Of a DNA stretch of 64,000 bases, positions 55,751 to 64,000 are shown piece by piece; position 1 is the first letter of the stretch, and each line of letters opens with the position of its first letter. The position numbers were made by a program, and so were the translations under genes. Source of the stretch: Prorocentrum cordatum (Eukaryota; Sar; Dinophyceae; Prorocentrales; Prorocentraceae). The notes under the pieces are model-generated. The model was given only the letters and a program-made list of their open reading frames with translations, did no database searches and was not told the DNA's origin. Where the stretch lies: assembly GCA_963575745.1 (NCBI GenBank), contig CAUYUJ010014560.1, positions 62,001 to 126,000 of the forward strand, written 5' to 3'.

Positions 55751-56400
55751 CCCGCGCCCTGAACTTCAGGTGTCGACGCGGGCGCGCATCTCGTCAGGTT
55801 CATCATGGAAGATGGTTCGGGCGAACGGCATCGATTGCGGGCGCCCCTGGAGCGCGCTCTCCGCGAAGCAAGTGGCAGCTGACCACCCCGGCGCGGAGTC
55901 GAGCGCTCACGCGGCCGCGTGAACCACCGTGCCAAACAAGAGCGGCAATGTCGGGCATTCGAGCTAGACCGCCGCGCGACGTACATAATACGTGTTAGCT
56001 GTGCCAAACAAATTCTCGATGTGCAAGAGCACCTCGGTGATGGGCACGTCTGCACTTACGGTGGGCTCGGCCGTCGCCTCGCTCAGGCGTGCTGCGCGCA
56101 AGCGCGAGGGGCCGCCGATCGTCTCGCCCCAGAAAACCAACGTTTTCTAAGGGCGGGTTTGAACCGAACTGGCAACCGTGAGCCGGTGGCCCCTGCAACC
56201 GACCCGCCCAGACCGCAACCAGAAAACGGGCCGGCTGATACGGAACCGGCCGATTAATTGGAACCGAACTGGCCGATCGGAACCCGAACCGGCGGCGCCG
56301 AACCAGCCTGCCAAAGAGGCCTCCAGACGGCCGAAAAAGGCCCCGAGACGGGCTCCGTGAAGTTCCAACGGCCGACGGCTCCAGGACTTTGGTGATGGCG
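55751..56400. other. Spacer, no gene seen
   Basis: Possible further decayed retroelement sequence, but no motif identified. 56180-56330 has repeated GAACCGGC/GCCGATC-type words. Confidence 0.3.
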
Positions 56401-56669
56401 ATGACATATGAGATCTATGTTAGATGAAGTCACTTATAAGTTATTTCAATTATATCTGAAGTTATTTGTAAGTAACTTGAAACCACTTGAAGTGAGATAT
56501 GTTAAGATCCTGCAACTACCATCCACATATAACTTAATTCATTAACACATATACTTTAATCACATGTAGAACATATGTTACGTGCGTGCACCCAATTGCC
56601 ATACTTATAAGTTACTTATGATTATACTTATACATAAGATAAGTTTAAGTCCGATAAGTCTGCTTTTTC

Positions 56670-56670
<1 letters not shown>
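56400..56670. other. AT-rich island
   Basis: About 270 bp of AT-rich DNA with repeated AAGTTA/TAACTT words in both orientations, sharply different from the GC-rich surroundings. It sits directly upstream of the 40-T run. No coding potential. Confidence 0.6.

Positions 56671-56710
<40 letters not shown>
56671..56710. repeat. Homopolymer of 40 T
   Basis: Uninterrupted T from 56671 to 56710, then AAAAGGGGG. Read on the minus strand it is A40, as at the end of a retroposed transcript running from higher coordinates. Confidence 0.95.
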
Positions 56711-56715
<5 letters not shown>

Positions 56716-56888
56716 GGGGTCGGACACCAAAAAACGCGCAGGTTTTTTTCAGCACAGTGTTTCGCCAGGCGCCAGGCGACCGAGAAGGCCGTTCATCACC
56801 GAGCTCAACCCGCGCAGCCTGGGGGGTAGGAGAGATGGGGGCGGGAATGGCGGGGGGGGGGGAATCGGGAGGGGATGCCATGCGCATT

Positions 56889-57405
56889 GGCGGCACACCG
56901 CCCGCACTTCTCATCGCGGCGCGTTCTGATGTGATTCGCTTCGGCGGCCCACCGCCCACGTCTTGCAAATTCTGAGAAGTTTTATCGCATTGGCGGCGCA
57001 CCGCCCATCGCGGCGTTTTGCCCGCGTATTGCAATTTATACGTTTTGCGCATGTTGATTGAAGTTTCGTCGCGTTGGCGGTGCACCGCCCACGTTCCCTT
57101 GATTGCGCGAGGCGTTTCTTCACGCGTCGGCGGAGCACCGCCCACGCCGCACGTTTCATCACGATTCGTCATCGAATTTGGCGGTACACCGCCCACGTTC
57201 CCGTGATTGCGCGATGCGTTTCTTTCGCGTTGGCGGTGCACCGCCCGCGGCGCATGCTTCGCCCGAATTTGTCATCGCATTTGGCGGCCCACCGCCCACG
57301 TCACCTTGATTGCGCGGGGTGCTTCTGCACTCGTTGGCGGTGCACCGCCTTCGGCGTGCGTTTCATAATATACCGCTTGTTTGGTCGCATTGGCGGCGCA
57401 CCGCC
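56889..57405. repeat. Array of ten GGCGG-N4-CCGCC palindromes
   Basis: Cores start at 56889, 56943, 56992, 57076, 57126-57129, 57180, 57232, 57283, 57336 and 57392. Apart from one 84-bp interval they are 49-56 bp apart. All arms are GGCGG/CCGCC; the centres vary (CACA, CCCA, CGCA, TGCA, AGCA, TACA). Spacers fall into two alternating types, one with TTGATTGCGCG, the other with CATCACGATT/CATCG words. The real unit is therefore about 103 bp with two palindromes. It lies upstream of the plus-strand gene at 57587. Confidence 0.9.
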
Positions 57406-57586
57406 CAGGAGGGGGGAGGAGGGAATAGGGGGGAGGAGAGGAGAGCAAAAGGGAGACGTGAAGGGCCATGCCATTTCCCTTCGCCACAATACGCTGCCCC
57501 TGTCCCACCGAGCGCTTGGCGCTGGGGGCGGGCCCCGCCTCTGGGGGGGGCCGCGGGGCGGGCGCCCCCCGTCGCGCCGCGGCGCG

Positions 57587-59650
57587 ATGGAACGCGCCCA
57601 GGCTGCCCTGGGCGAGGCAGCCGCGGCGCTTGCAGCGGCGAGCGGGCCTTCCAGGGGCCCTGCAGAGCAGCTGCACTTCGGGAAGGTGCGCGCGCTCATC
57701 GAAGGCCAAAGGTGAGGCTCGGGTCAAATATCCCGCACGGGCGAGAGGCCATCCGTTCCCCCTCGAGGAGGTCCCCGCCTCCGTTCTGCGGTACGCCGCC
57801 CGCTTCCCCCCCCCTCCCCGCCGTCTAACATTCCCCCGTCGTTTTGCAGGTGGATGGCCACGGAAAAAGGGCAGCTGCTGGCGCAGCTCGGGCAGACGGG
57901 GTTCAGTCACGATTTGGTCGGCGCCGCGGCCGAGTGGCTCTGCGGGAGGCGCGCGAAGGCCAAAGGGCAAAGTTACGACTGCTTCGTAGAGTTGCTGACT
58001 GCCTCTACGTGGCGCGTACTGCTGAGCCCAACCGAGTCGTTCGCTTCGAAGTTTGTCATGTTGATGCGCCACCTGGGGCGCCTCGGGCTTCGGAACCCTT
58101 CCGAGCCGACGTTTGGCATGTTAGCCGCGTTCATGTTCCTGGCGTGCCAGCGATCAGGCATCGAGAAGAACTCGCCGACTCCGCAGCTCTTGGACGTGTG
58201 CTTGCAGTTGGCGAAGACCACGTGGCGTTCCCCTGCCAACACAGCTGCTCGAGACAAGGCGACCGAGTTTGTCGGCGCGCCCCCCCCCCTCGGCGGCGCT
58301 GTTCCAGCAGGAGAGGCCGACGCTATACGAGCAGGCGTTCGCCTCGGAGGGGCCCGCGCAGCCGACAATTGGGCTTCTCGAGACGCAGGTCCTCGGGCAG
58401 CCCATCAGCTTGCGCGGCGACAGAAACGCAGCGCTCGGCGCCCAGGCAACGCCGCAACGGGCGGCGTTGCCGCCGACCGCCTTCGCGCCTCTGCCACCGC
58501 CTTCTCCGACGAAAAGCGTTGCGGTTGCGGCCGCGAAGATGCCCGCGACGCCTCCCTTGGGAGCCGCGACGCCAGCGGCGTTGCCGTTGGGGGTGATCCC
58601 AACGCACAACACCCGCGGCGGGTGGCCGAACCCCGCGGCGGCCGCCCTCTCGCAGCGCGGGCCGACGACTCCCACTCCAGCAGCTCCCGCGGGCGAGCCT
58701 GCCGCGAACATCGCGGGCGAGCCTGCCGCGATGTCGGGAGCGGCGCCTGCAGCCGCGGCCTCAAAGTTGGGCGATGGCGCCAAGGTCAAGGCATCGGCCG
58801 TTGACGTCATGGTGCTGAGCTCGAGCGAGTCCGAGGTGGACGCGAAGGAGGCGCCGCCGAAGAAGGCAAAAGTTTTTGGACGGTAACCTGGACCCGCCTC
58901 CGCAGCCCCCGCGATTCACGGGGGCGCGCCTCTGCCCAAGGCAGCGGCGCGCCCTCTGCGGGGCGTCGCAGGCGCGGCGATTGGTTACTGCCACTTGCCA
59001 CTGTCAAGGTGGGTCCGAAACTGCCGCTGGCGAAACTGCCTGCCGACGCTGCCCTGGTTCTCCTCCAAGCGGCGGGGCAACGTACTTCCTCTGGCTGGAA
59101 AGCGGAGAAGGGCGAGAAGAAGCGGAGGAAGTCCGACGCAGTGGCGGCTCTCCCGCAACAGGCGGCCTTGGCGAAGACACAGGCTTCAGATGGCACGGCG
59201 AAGCCATCGGCGGCGAAGGTAAAGGCTTCGCTGACGCCGAAGCCGAAGGCAACAGCCGAGGCAACACCGAAGAAGACTGCGAAGGCGAAGGCGGCAGCAT
59301 GCAAGCTGAAAGCACCGCGGTATGACGACGAGAGCAGTCGCAGCCGGATTCTCTTCAGGAGCGGGCGCAGCGGGCCAGGCGGCACCAAGAGCAATAAGTA
59401 CAGGAACGGCAAGGAGAAGGACACTTTTGGGTCCCATCTCCTCCAATCGGCGTGGCCACGGGGCTCGATGCGTGGCAGCTGAGCGCGTTGTTGCGGCCGC
59501 GCGTGGCCTCGCTCCAATCATATGCGCAAAGAGACCCCGCGGGCCACTTTGCGTTTATGACGGTTTTCATCTGCCACTCAGGAGGCCGCCATCGCCTGGG
59601 CCAAGGCGCCGGTGCAGGGCGAGCTGGAGGCTCGCAAGAGCGAGTTCTGA
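57587..59650 (+). CDS. Unknown protein, four exons, Lys/Ala-rich C-terminus
   Basis: Exon 1 is 57587-57711 (MERAQAALGEAAAALAAAS). A 138-nt GT-AG intron (57712-57849, ending CGTCGTTTTGCAG) joins it in phase as IEGQRWMATEKGQLL. Exon 2 runs from 57850 and encodes a folded-looking region (FSHDLVGAAAEWLCGRR, ASKFVMLMRHLGRLGLRN, PQLLDVCLQLAKTTW). A C10 run at 58280-58289 then shifts the frame to SAALFQQERPTLYEQAF. With nine C the frame is continuous. Exon 2 probably ends at 58865 before a GC donor; exon 3 starts at 59009 (VGPKLPLAKLPAD) and is Lys/Ala/Thr-rich (ATPKKTAKAKAA), like histone-H1 tails. A last exon, 59582-59650 (EAAIAWAKAPVQ to KSEF stop), follows a CTGCCACTCAG acceptor. The donor of exon 3 is unresolved. 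No family recognised. Confidence 0.6.
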
Positions 59651-59832
59651 GGCGACCTGCTTCGGTGGCGCGATGCAACTCTCAGTCGGCTTTGCTGCGG
59701 GCGGCGCGTGGGGCGCGCAGCCTGCGTTCAGAAAACAAAGGACTCGGATCGAAATCGGATCGCAATCTTATCGGGCCTTGCTTGTCCTTGCGCTGCTCAG
59801 GCGGTTCATCGTATCTCTTGGAAGGTTTGTCT

Positions 59833-59873
59833 GGCGGTGCGCCGCCGCCATCTGTTGTCGGCGGTGTTCCGCC
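59833..59873. repeat. Two GGCGG-N4-CCGCC palindromes
   Basis: Cores at 59833-59846 (centre TGCG) and 59860-59873 (centre TGTT), in the spacer between the first and second genes of the plus-strand cluster. Confidence 0.85.
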
Positions 59874-60209
59874 TTCGCTGGTTCCATTACCATGGGCGTT
59901 CTCATTTCTCTGACCGCTGCCTCGCCCCCCCCCCCTCCTCCCACCACCGCGCCCGCCCGCCTCCCTCCGCCGCTCCCCCCGCGCCTTTTCAATTCAAGCA
60001 GCCCTCCCCGCGGGTCCCGCGGCGCCCCTCCCCGCGCCGCTGCCGCCAGCGGCCGCGGGCGCTTCGCGGGCGCATGGCGAGCGAGGGCGCGGCCAGCAGC
60101 GCCATGGACAACTCCGCGGAGGCGCTGGGAATTCAGAAAACGCCTGCTCAGCCCGAAGCGTCCGCTTGGGCAGTGCAGGTTGATTTCCAGGATTCCTGTT
60201 GAGGTGCAC

Positions 60210-61286
60210 ATGGAGGCTTCAGATGCGAGCCAATCGCTTCTCTCGCATGTCGCCGAAGCCTTGAACCTCTTCGAGATGTTCGCCCAGGCTCGAGGGAAAC
60301 GGATCGAGCGCGCCCGACGCCCACGCGGCCCCGCCCACGTTCGCCCGCGTTGGCCTGGCTGCAGGCGGCGGCGGGGCAGGGCCCTGCAGCGACGGTGCTC
60401 TCGGCGTTTACCTTGCCTTGCGCAGGAGGCAGGCATGGATCGCATCATCGCCGATCCCGCGCCGCCAGGCTGTGAGACGGCGGAGCGCCCTGCCAGCAGC
60501 AGCGACCCCTCGCCAGTGGCGAAGCAAGAACCGACGCCCATCCCCGTCCACAATCAGGGCGCGGCGCCGAAGTCGCCGCCACGTCGCACCCGAGACGCTA
60601 GCGGCACGTGGCGGGCGGAGCAGCAGCAGCAGCAGCAGCAGCAGGAGGTGCAGCAGCAGCAGCAGCAGCAGCCGTCGGAGGAGCCTCAGCCACAGCAAGA
60701 GGTACAAGAGAAAGAGAAAATTTTGCCGCCGTGGCGCCAGGCGCCACCGCCAGCAGGCGCGCCCAACGTGGGCGCTTTCGTCGCCAAGGTACCCGAAGTG
60801 CCGAAAGCGTCTGCGGCGCCAGAGGACGTGGTGCAGGCGTGCAAGTTCTTGCGCTCGCTGCTGAGCGAGAGCGCGCCGATCGCCCGGAACTCCAAGCGCG
60901 TCCAGGAGCCACTGGAGCTGCTGCAGCGCTACGTCGGCATCTGGGGTCGCGCCAGCAGGGGGCCGCCCGCGCCCATGCACGGTGGCCCGCAATTCTGGCG
61001 CGGCCAGACGCGGCGCACGCGCGGGAAGCGCTGGGGCAACCGCGGTGGTTCAGGCCCCAAGGCAGAGTGGTACGCCGCCAAATGCGGCCGCGCGCCACCT
61101 CGCCGCACGCGACGGGACAACGGCGACGGCCCGTACCTCGCGCCGACGCCGCCGCCGCCACCGCCGCCCCCGCTGCCGACGGCAACGAAGTCGGCGCCCG
61201 CGGCAGAGGCAGCGGCGGCGCGGCCGCCTCCACTGCCCCTGAAGGTCAAGGCGATGCCTTCTACGAACCGCGGGCTTTACCTTTGA
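60210..61286 (+). CDS. Unknown protein with poly-Gln tract, two exons
   Basis: Start chosen at the ATG at 60210 (MEASDASQSLLSHVAEALNL). A 138-nt intron at 60288-60425 with GC-AG borders (GCCCAG before GCTCGAG; CCTTGCGCAG before GAGGCAGG) joins FEMFAQ to EAGMDRIIADP. The intron is stop-free and divisible by three, so the unspliced frame is also open. Next come a Ser/Pro-rich stretch, poly-Gln (CAG repeats, 60623-60672), and a likely helical domain (EDVVQACKFLRSLLSESAP, EPLELLQRYVGIWGR). The C-terminus is Arg/Gly- and Pro-rich. A short open frame from an ATG at 60074 just upstream is not in phase and may be a leader ORF. The family is unknown; Gln- and RGG-like composition is common in RNA-binding proteins, but no RNA-binding domain was seen. 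Confidence 0.6.
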   Translation: MEASDASQSLLSHVAEALNLFEMFAQARGKRIERARRPRGPAHVRPRWPGCRRRRGRALQRRCSRRLPCLAQEAGMDRIIADPAPPGCETAERPASSSDPSPVAKQEPTPIPVHNQGAAPKSPPRRTRDASGTWRAEQQQQQQQQEVQQQQQQQPSEEPQPQQEVQEKEKILPPWRQAPPPAGAPNVGAFVAKVPEVPKASAAPEDVVQACKFLRSLLSESAPIARNSKRVQEPLELLQRYVGIWGRASRGPPAPMHGGPQFWRGQTRRTRGKRWGNRGGSGPKAEWYAAKCGRAPPRRTRRDNGDGPYLAPTPPPPPPPPLPTATKSAPAAEAAAARPPPLPLKVKAMPSTNRGLYL

Positions 61287-61556
61287 GACTCGCGGGCCAC
61301 GGGCTTTGACAACCCCCTCGGAGGTCAGACGCCGACTGAAACATCCATGAGGGGCGGGGGGGCGTGAGAGCGGAGAGGTAGTGGACGGTGAGCCAGGAGA
61401 CAAATGGAAAGAGAGCGGAGTAGAAGTTTCAGTCGGCATCTGATTTTCTGATTTTCAGGTGCCGTTCTACGCCGCTGGCGGCTGTCGCGGTAGACGTGCG
61501 CCGCGCTCGCGGGGCCGTCCGCGAATATCCTTTGCGCGCGTCGCCAGCAACAAATC
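61287..61556. other. Spacer between second and third plus-strand genes
   Basis: A good acceptor (CTGATTTTCAG at 61449-61459) precedes a short open stretch VPFYAAGGCRG, which could be an extra 3' exon of the previous gene. Not supported enough to call. Confidence 0.35.
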
Positions 61557-61680
61557 GGCGGGGCACCGCCTGTCATGGGCTCTTGTCGGCGGCACTCCGC
61601 CTAACTTCGGCGGTGCGCCGCCCGCGCGTGCTCCAGACTCCCAGCGCCCCCCCCCCATTCAACTTCGGCGGTGCACCGCC
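61557..61680. repeat. Four GGCGG-N4-CCGCC palindromes
   Basis: Cores at 61557, 61588, 61609 and 61667 with centres GGCA, CACT, TGCG and TGCA, in the spacer before the third plus-strand gene. Confidence 0.85.
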
Positions 61681-61897
61681 TGTGCGTGCTCCACGCTCCC
61701 TGCACGCCTCCTCCATTCCTCTTATGATGTCTTCCGCAGCCGCAGGCTCAAGGCTGTGCTTGCGCCGCGCTTTTCCCGCGCGCGCCTTCGCGGGCGCCCA
61801 TTATTCGCGCCGTCCTCGGCGCGCTCTCGCAGCCTTCGCGGCCGCTTCCCTTCGCGCCGTCTTTGGCGCGCTCTCGATCGCGGGCCTCCAGTGCGCC

Positions 61898-62596
61898 ATG
61901 GTGGTTAGCGTCTTCGGGTGCGCGTGCCCGTTGTCGGGGACCTGCGCGAAAGGCGAGAGTTTCTTCAAGGGCGCGTCGCGAGAGGAGGCCCAGTCGAAGC
62001 TGAAGACGCACTTGGTGAAGTCGAGCTACCACCTCCTCGAGGAGACCGGCGCGGATCTTCAAGTGGCCTGCGCCGAGGTCGGCGCGCCCGAACGATTGCC
62101 TGCCCACGTCTTTCGGCGAACCTCGGTGGCGCTCGGCTCACCGAGGTCCGAGCGCCTTCGAGGTTCGACGAATGGCGCGAGCGATCGCGGGGCGCGCTTG
62201 AAGGTCGAGGAGTGGACTGAGGACACGGACGAGTGGGAACGCTGGCAGAAGAACAACGACGAGCAGTGGTGCAATAACAACCGCCGCCGTGGCGCTCGCA
62301 GCACGCCGTGCCAGCCTCCCGAGCACGTCGCTCCACTCAGCCAGAGTGCAGTGGCGGCGGCCTTCCCGAAGGGCAGCGGCAGGGGCGGTCCGCTTCAGCT
62401 CAACGTGGGCGGAGCGAGCTCGCACGTCAGTGTCAACATCGCGCCCGAGGCCACCGCGCAGCTGAACTCAGCGCAGGCGCAGGTGATCCTCGACGGCGTC
62501 ACGAGGGCGAGGATGTGCTCGGCGGCCTGCCAGGCAAAGGCGGAGCGGTCGGCCGTGGCGTTCCGCGCCGAGCAGGCGGCCCTCGCCGACCTGTAG
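61898..62596 (+). CDS. Small Cys-motif protein, two exons, unknown function
   Basis: ATG at 61898 (MVVSVFGCACPLSGTCAKG). A 126-nt intron at 62078-62203 is predicted (CGCCGAG before GTCGGC; CTTGAAG before GTCGAGG). It is stop-free and in phase, and removing it joins ADLQVACAE to VEEWTEDTDEWERW. The spliced product has about 190 residues. The N-terminus has a Cys-x-Cys-Pro-x3-Gly-x-Cys motif, suggestive of a small metal site. A KLKTHLVKSSYHLLEE helix, an acidic Trp-rich segment and an Ala-rich C-terminus (SAQAQVILDGVTRARMC) follow. No named family. The intron contains a hairpin, described separately. Confidence 0.55.
   Translation: MVVSVFGCACPLSGTCAKGESFFKGASREEAQSKLKTHLVKSSYHLLEETGADLQVACAEVGAPERLPAHVFRRTSVALGSPRSERLRGSTNGASDRGARLKVEEWTEDTDEWERWQKNNDEQWCNNNRRRGARSTPCQPPEHVAPLSQSAVAAAFPKGSGRGGPLQLNVGGASSHVSVNIAPEATAQLNSAQAQVILDGVTRARMCSAACQAKAERSAVAFRAEQAALADL
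62118..62149. repeat. Hairpin inside the predicted intron
   Basis: ACCTCGGTG at 62120-62128 pairs exactly with CACCGAGGT at 62139-62147 around a 10-nt loop; two more flanking positions also pair. Confidence 0.7.
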
Positions 62597-63350
62597 GAGA
62601 CGCTGGCCAGCTGGCTCTCCAACAACGCGTCGTGAGGCCACGTTGGGGTCCTCTCGTCGCGGCGGCGTCGGCCGCCCCCCTCGGCCGCCTCGCGGCCTTT
62701 CGGGCTCGCAGCAGCCTGCCGCGCCGCCCGCGCAGGGCCTGCATCGGCCGCGTAGGCCGCCTCGGGCCCCTCGGGGGCTCGACGCCGACTGACAGATCGG
62801 GGAGGGGCAAGGTGAGGGAGGTGCGGAGGGAAGGGGCATGGAGAGGAGCATGGGAGGGGGGTGCGGCATGGGGAGGGGCATGAGAATCGGGGTGGGGCGG
62901 GAAGGCTGTCGGTTGGCTTCTGACCCCCGCAACTCTTCGGCGCTTCCGCGCGGTCGCTCGGGCGCGCGGGCCGTGCGCGCACTCTTCTCTTTGGCGGGTC
63001 CGCCATTCTTGCTGGGAAAAATGCGATCATCATCATCAACATCATCGTCATCAACATCATCATAATCATGAGTATCATCGCCATTCTCATCCTCATCATT
63101 CCGATCACCACCATAGGAGGAGAAGGAGGAGGAGGAGCGGTGGTGAGGAGGAGAGGGTGAGGAAGAGGAGGAGGGGAAGGAGGAGGAGGAGGAGGAGGAG
63201 GAGGAATGGGAGGAGGAGGAGTCCTTCCCCACCATTTTTCATCACCATTCTCACCATCATCATTCCGATCACCACCATCGGAGGAGGAGGAGCAGCAGGA
63301 GGAGGAGTGGTGAGGAAAGAGAACGAGGAGAAGGAGGAGGAGGGGGAACG
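62597..63350. other. Spacer with microsatellites, no gene seen
   Basis: 62810-62890 is GGGGCATGGAGAGG-rich. 63025-63110 is CATCAT-rich and 63115-63345 is GGA-rich with an ACCATCATTCCGATCACC insertion. Confidence 0.6.
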
Positions 63351-63677
63351 ATCTCGGCGCGGCTGCGATGAGGGCTGGTTTCCTGCGCCGCGTATCGCGG
63401 CGTATCGTGGCGTATCCTGGCGCATCCTGGCGTCTCGCGGCGTATCGCGCGACGGCGCGCCGCGATACGCCGCGGAGCGCGATGCGCCAGGATGCGCCAG
63501 GATACGCCAGGATACGCCGCGATACGGGCGCATCCTGGCGCATCGCGGCGTATCCTGGCGCATCCTGGCGCATCGCGGCGCGCCGTCGCGCGATGCGCCA
63601 CGATGCGCCAGGATGCGCCAGGATACGCCGCGATACGCGGCGCAGGAACGCAGCCCTCAGCGCAGCCGCGCCGAGCT
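63351..63677. repeat. 330-bp foldback built of decamer repeats
   Basis: The outer arms pair imperfectly (CTCGGCGCGGCTGCG, TGAGGGCTG) and then perfectly over at least 26 bp, starting TCCTGCGCCGCGTATCGCGG at 63381. The inner part consists of 10-bp units GGCGYATCCT or GGCGTATCGC in one orientation, then the reverse, then again. No coding. Confidence 0.85.
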
Positions 63678-63699
63678 CGGTCCGATTCTTCGGAATCGC

Positions 63700-63865
63700 C
63701 ATCACCATCACCACCTCGCCATCTCACCTTCACCACCACATCACCATCACCACCTCACCATCACCACCTCACCATCACCAGAAATCATCGTCAGCACCTC
63801 GCCATGACCATCATCGTCACCACCAGCATCATCATCGTCACCACCATCAGCATCACAACCATACC
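63700..63865. repeat. (CAC/CAT)n microsatellite
   Basis: CACCATCACCACC variants throughout. Confidence 0.8.
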
Positions 63866-63879
63866 ACCACGTAGTCGTC

Positions 63880-63998
63880 GGCGGCGCACCGCCCATCGGT
63901 TGGACTTGTCCGCTGTGCTCCGCCCTTTGTTTTGTTTGACGTTTCTGTCGGCGGTGCACCGCCCATTGGTTGCGCAATTTCGCCGGCGGCGCACCGCC
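63880..63998. repeat. Three GGCGG-N4-CCGCC palindromes at the window end
   Basis: Cores at 63880-63893, 63950-63963 and 63985-63998, each followed by CA. The array probably continues beyond the window. Confidence 0.85.
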
Positions 63999-64000
63999 CA

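Noticed and set aside
56889-57405. CRISPR array
   Set aside because: Spacing and palindromic repeats look similar, but the repeated core is only 14 bp, the spacers are related to each other, and the context is eukaryotic with no cas genes.
60074-60178. First exon of the poly-Gln gene starting MASEGAASSAMD
   Set aside because: Joining it to the next frame would need an intron of about 25 nt, too short to accept; the ATG at 60210 serves as start instead.
1-64000. tRNA and rRNA genes
   Set aside because: I looked for T-loop words and 5S-like sequence and found none with a matching acceptor fold; a covariance-model scan would settle it.

Overview
The window looks like nuclear DNA of a dinoflagellate. 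The evidence is a degenerate copy of the dinoflagellate spliced-leader sequence upstream of an intronless gene (13169-13190, again at 25794-25815), introns that fit GC-AG as well as GT-AG borders, very GC-rich DNA full of microsatellites, a C5-cytosine DNA methyltransferase gene, and non-LTR retroelement remnants. There is no sign of prokaryotic operons, ribosome binding sites, tRNA or rRNA genes. The genus cannot be fixed from sequence alone; a free-living, GC-rich genome such as Prorocentrum would fit (inference).

Layout. (1) 0.9-14.7 kb: minus-strand genes for a C5-methyltransferase, a small PHD-like zinc-finger protein, an unknown acidic/Ala-rich protein, a 287-residue intronless protein with a spliced-leader relic, and the 3' end of a hAT-transposase-like gene. 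Long microsatellites and a large palindrome array (6.0-7.7 kb) separate them. (2) 14734-14833 is a 100-N gap. (3) 14.8-27.4 kb repeats 2.24-14.73 kb almost perfectly. Both copies end exactly at the gap, so this is probably two overlapping contigs placed end to end, not a real tandem duplication. If merged, the five minus-strand genes form one unidirectional cluster ending in the full hAT-like gene at 26.6-33.3 kb. (4) 33.8-40.4 kb: repeat-rich, with a 90-bp tandem array, a dispersed inverted repeat family, an 11-bp satellite and microsatellites, and no convincing gene. (5) 40.8-42.1 kb: two plus-strand ORFs, one with a C-terminal zinc finger. (6) 42.1-56.7 kb: mostly non-coding, with two degenerate non-LTR retroelement fragments (a reverse-transcriptase piece near 44.5 kb and an RNase H region at 53.7-55.75 kb), two large foldback structures (49.6 and 50.3 kb), and an AT-rich island with a 40-T run. 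(7) 56.9-64.0 kb: a plus-strand cluster of three intron-containing genes of unknown function. Every spacer of this cluster carries copies of the palindrome GGCGG-N4-CCGCC, 19 in total, ten of them in a regular array with about 50-bp spacing. A 330-bp foldback made of decamer repeats lies near the end.

The strongest candidates for something new are the spacer-restricted GGCGG-N4-CCGCC palindromes with invariant arms and variable centres, the analogous GAAG/CTTC palindrome array at 6.0-7.7 kb, the spliced-leader relic marking a retroposed gene, and a short intron-like element with 10-bp terminal inverted repeats at 31268-31444. The minus-strand genes combine a DNA methyltransferase, a PHD-like finger and a transposase-like protein. 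This suggests chromatin-related or mobile-element cargo, but co-function is inference only.
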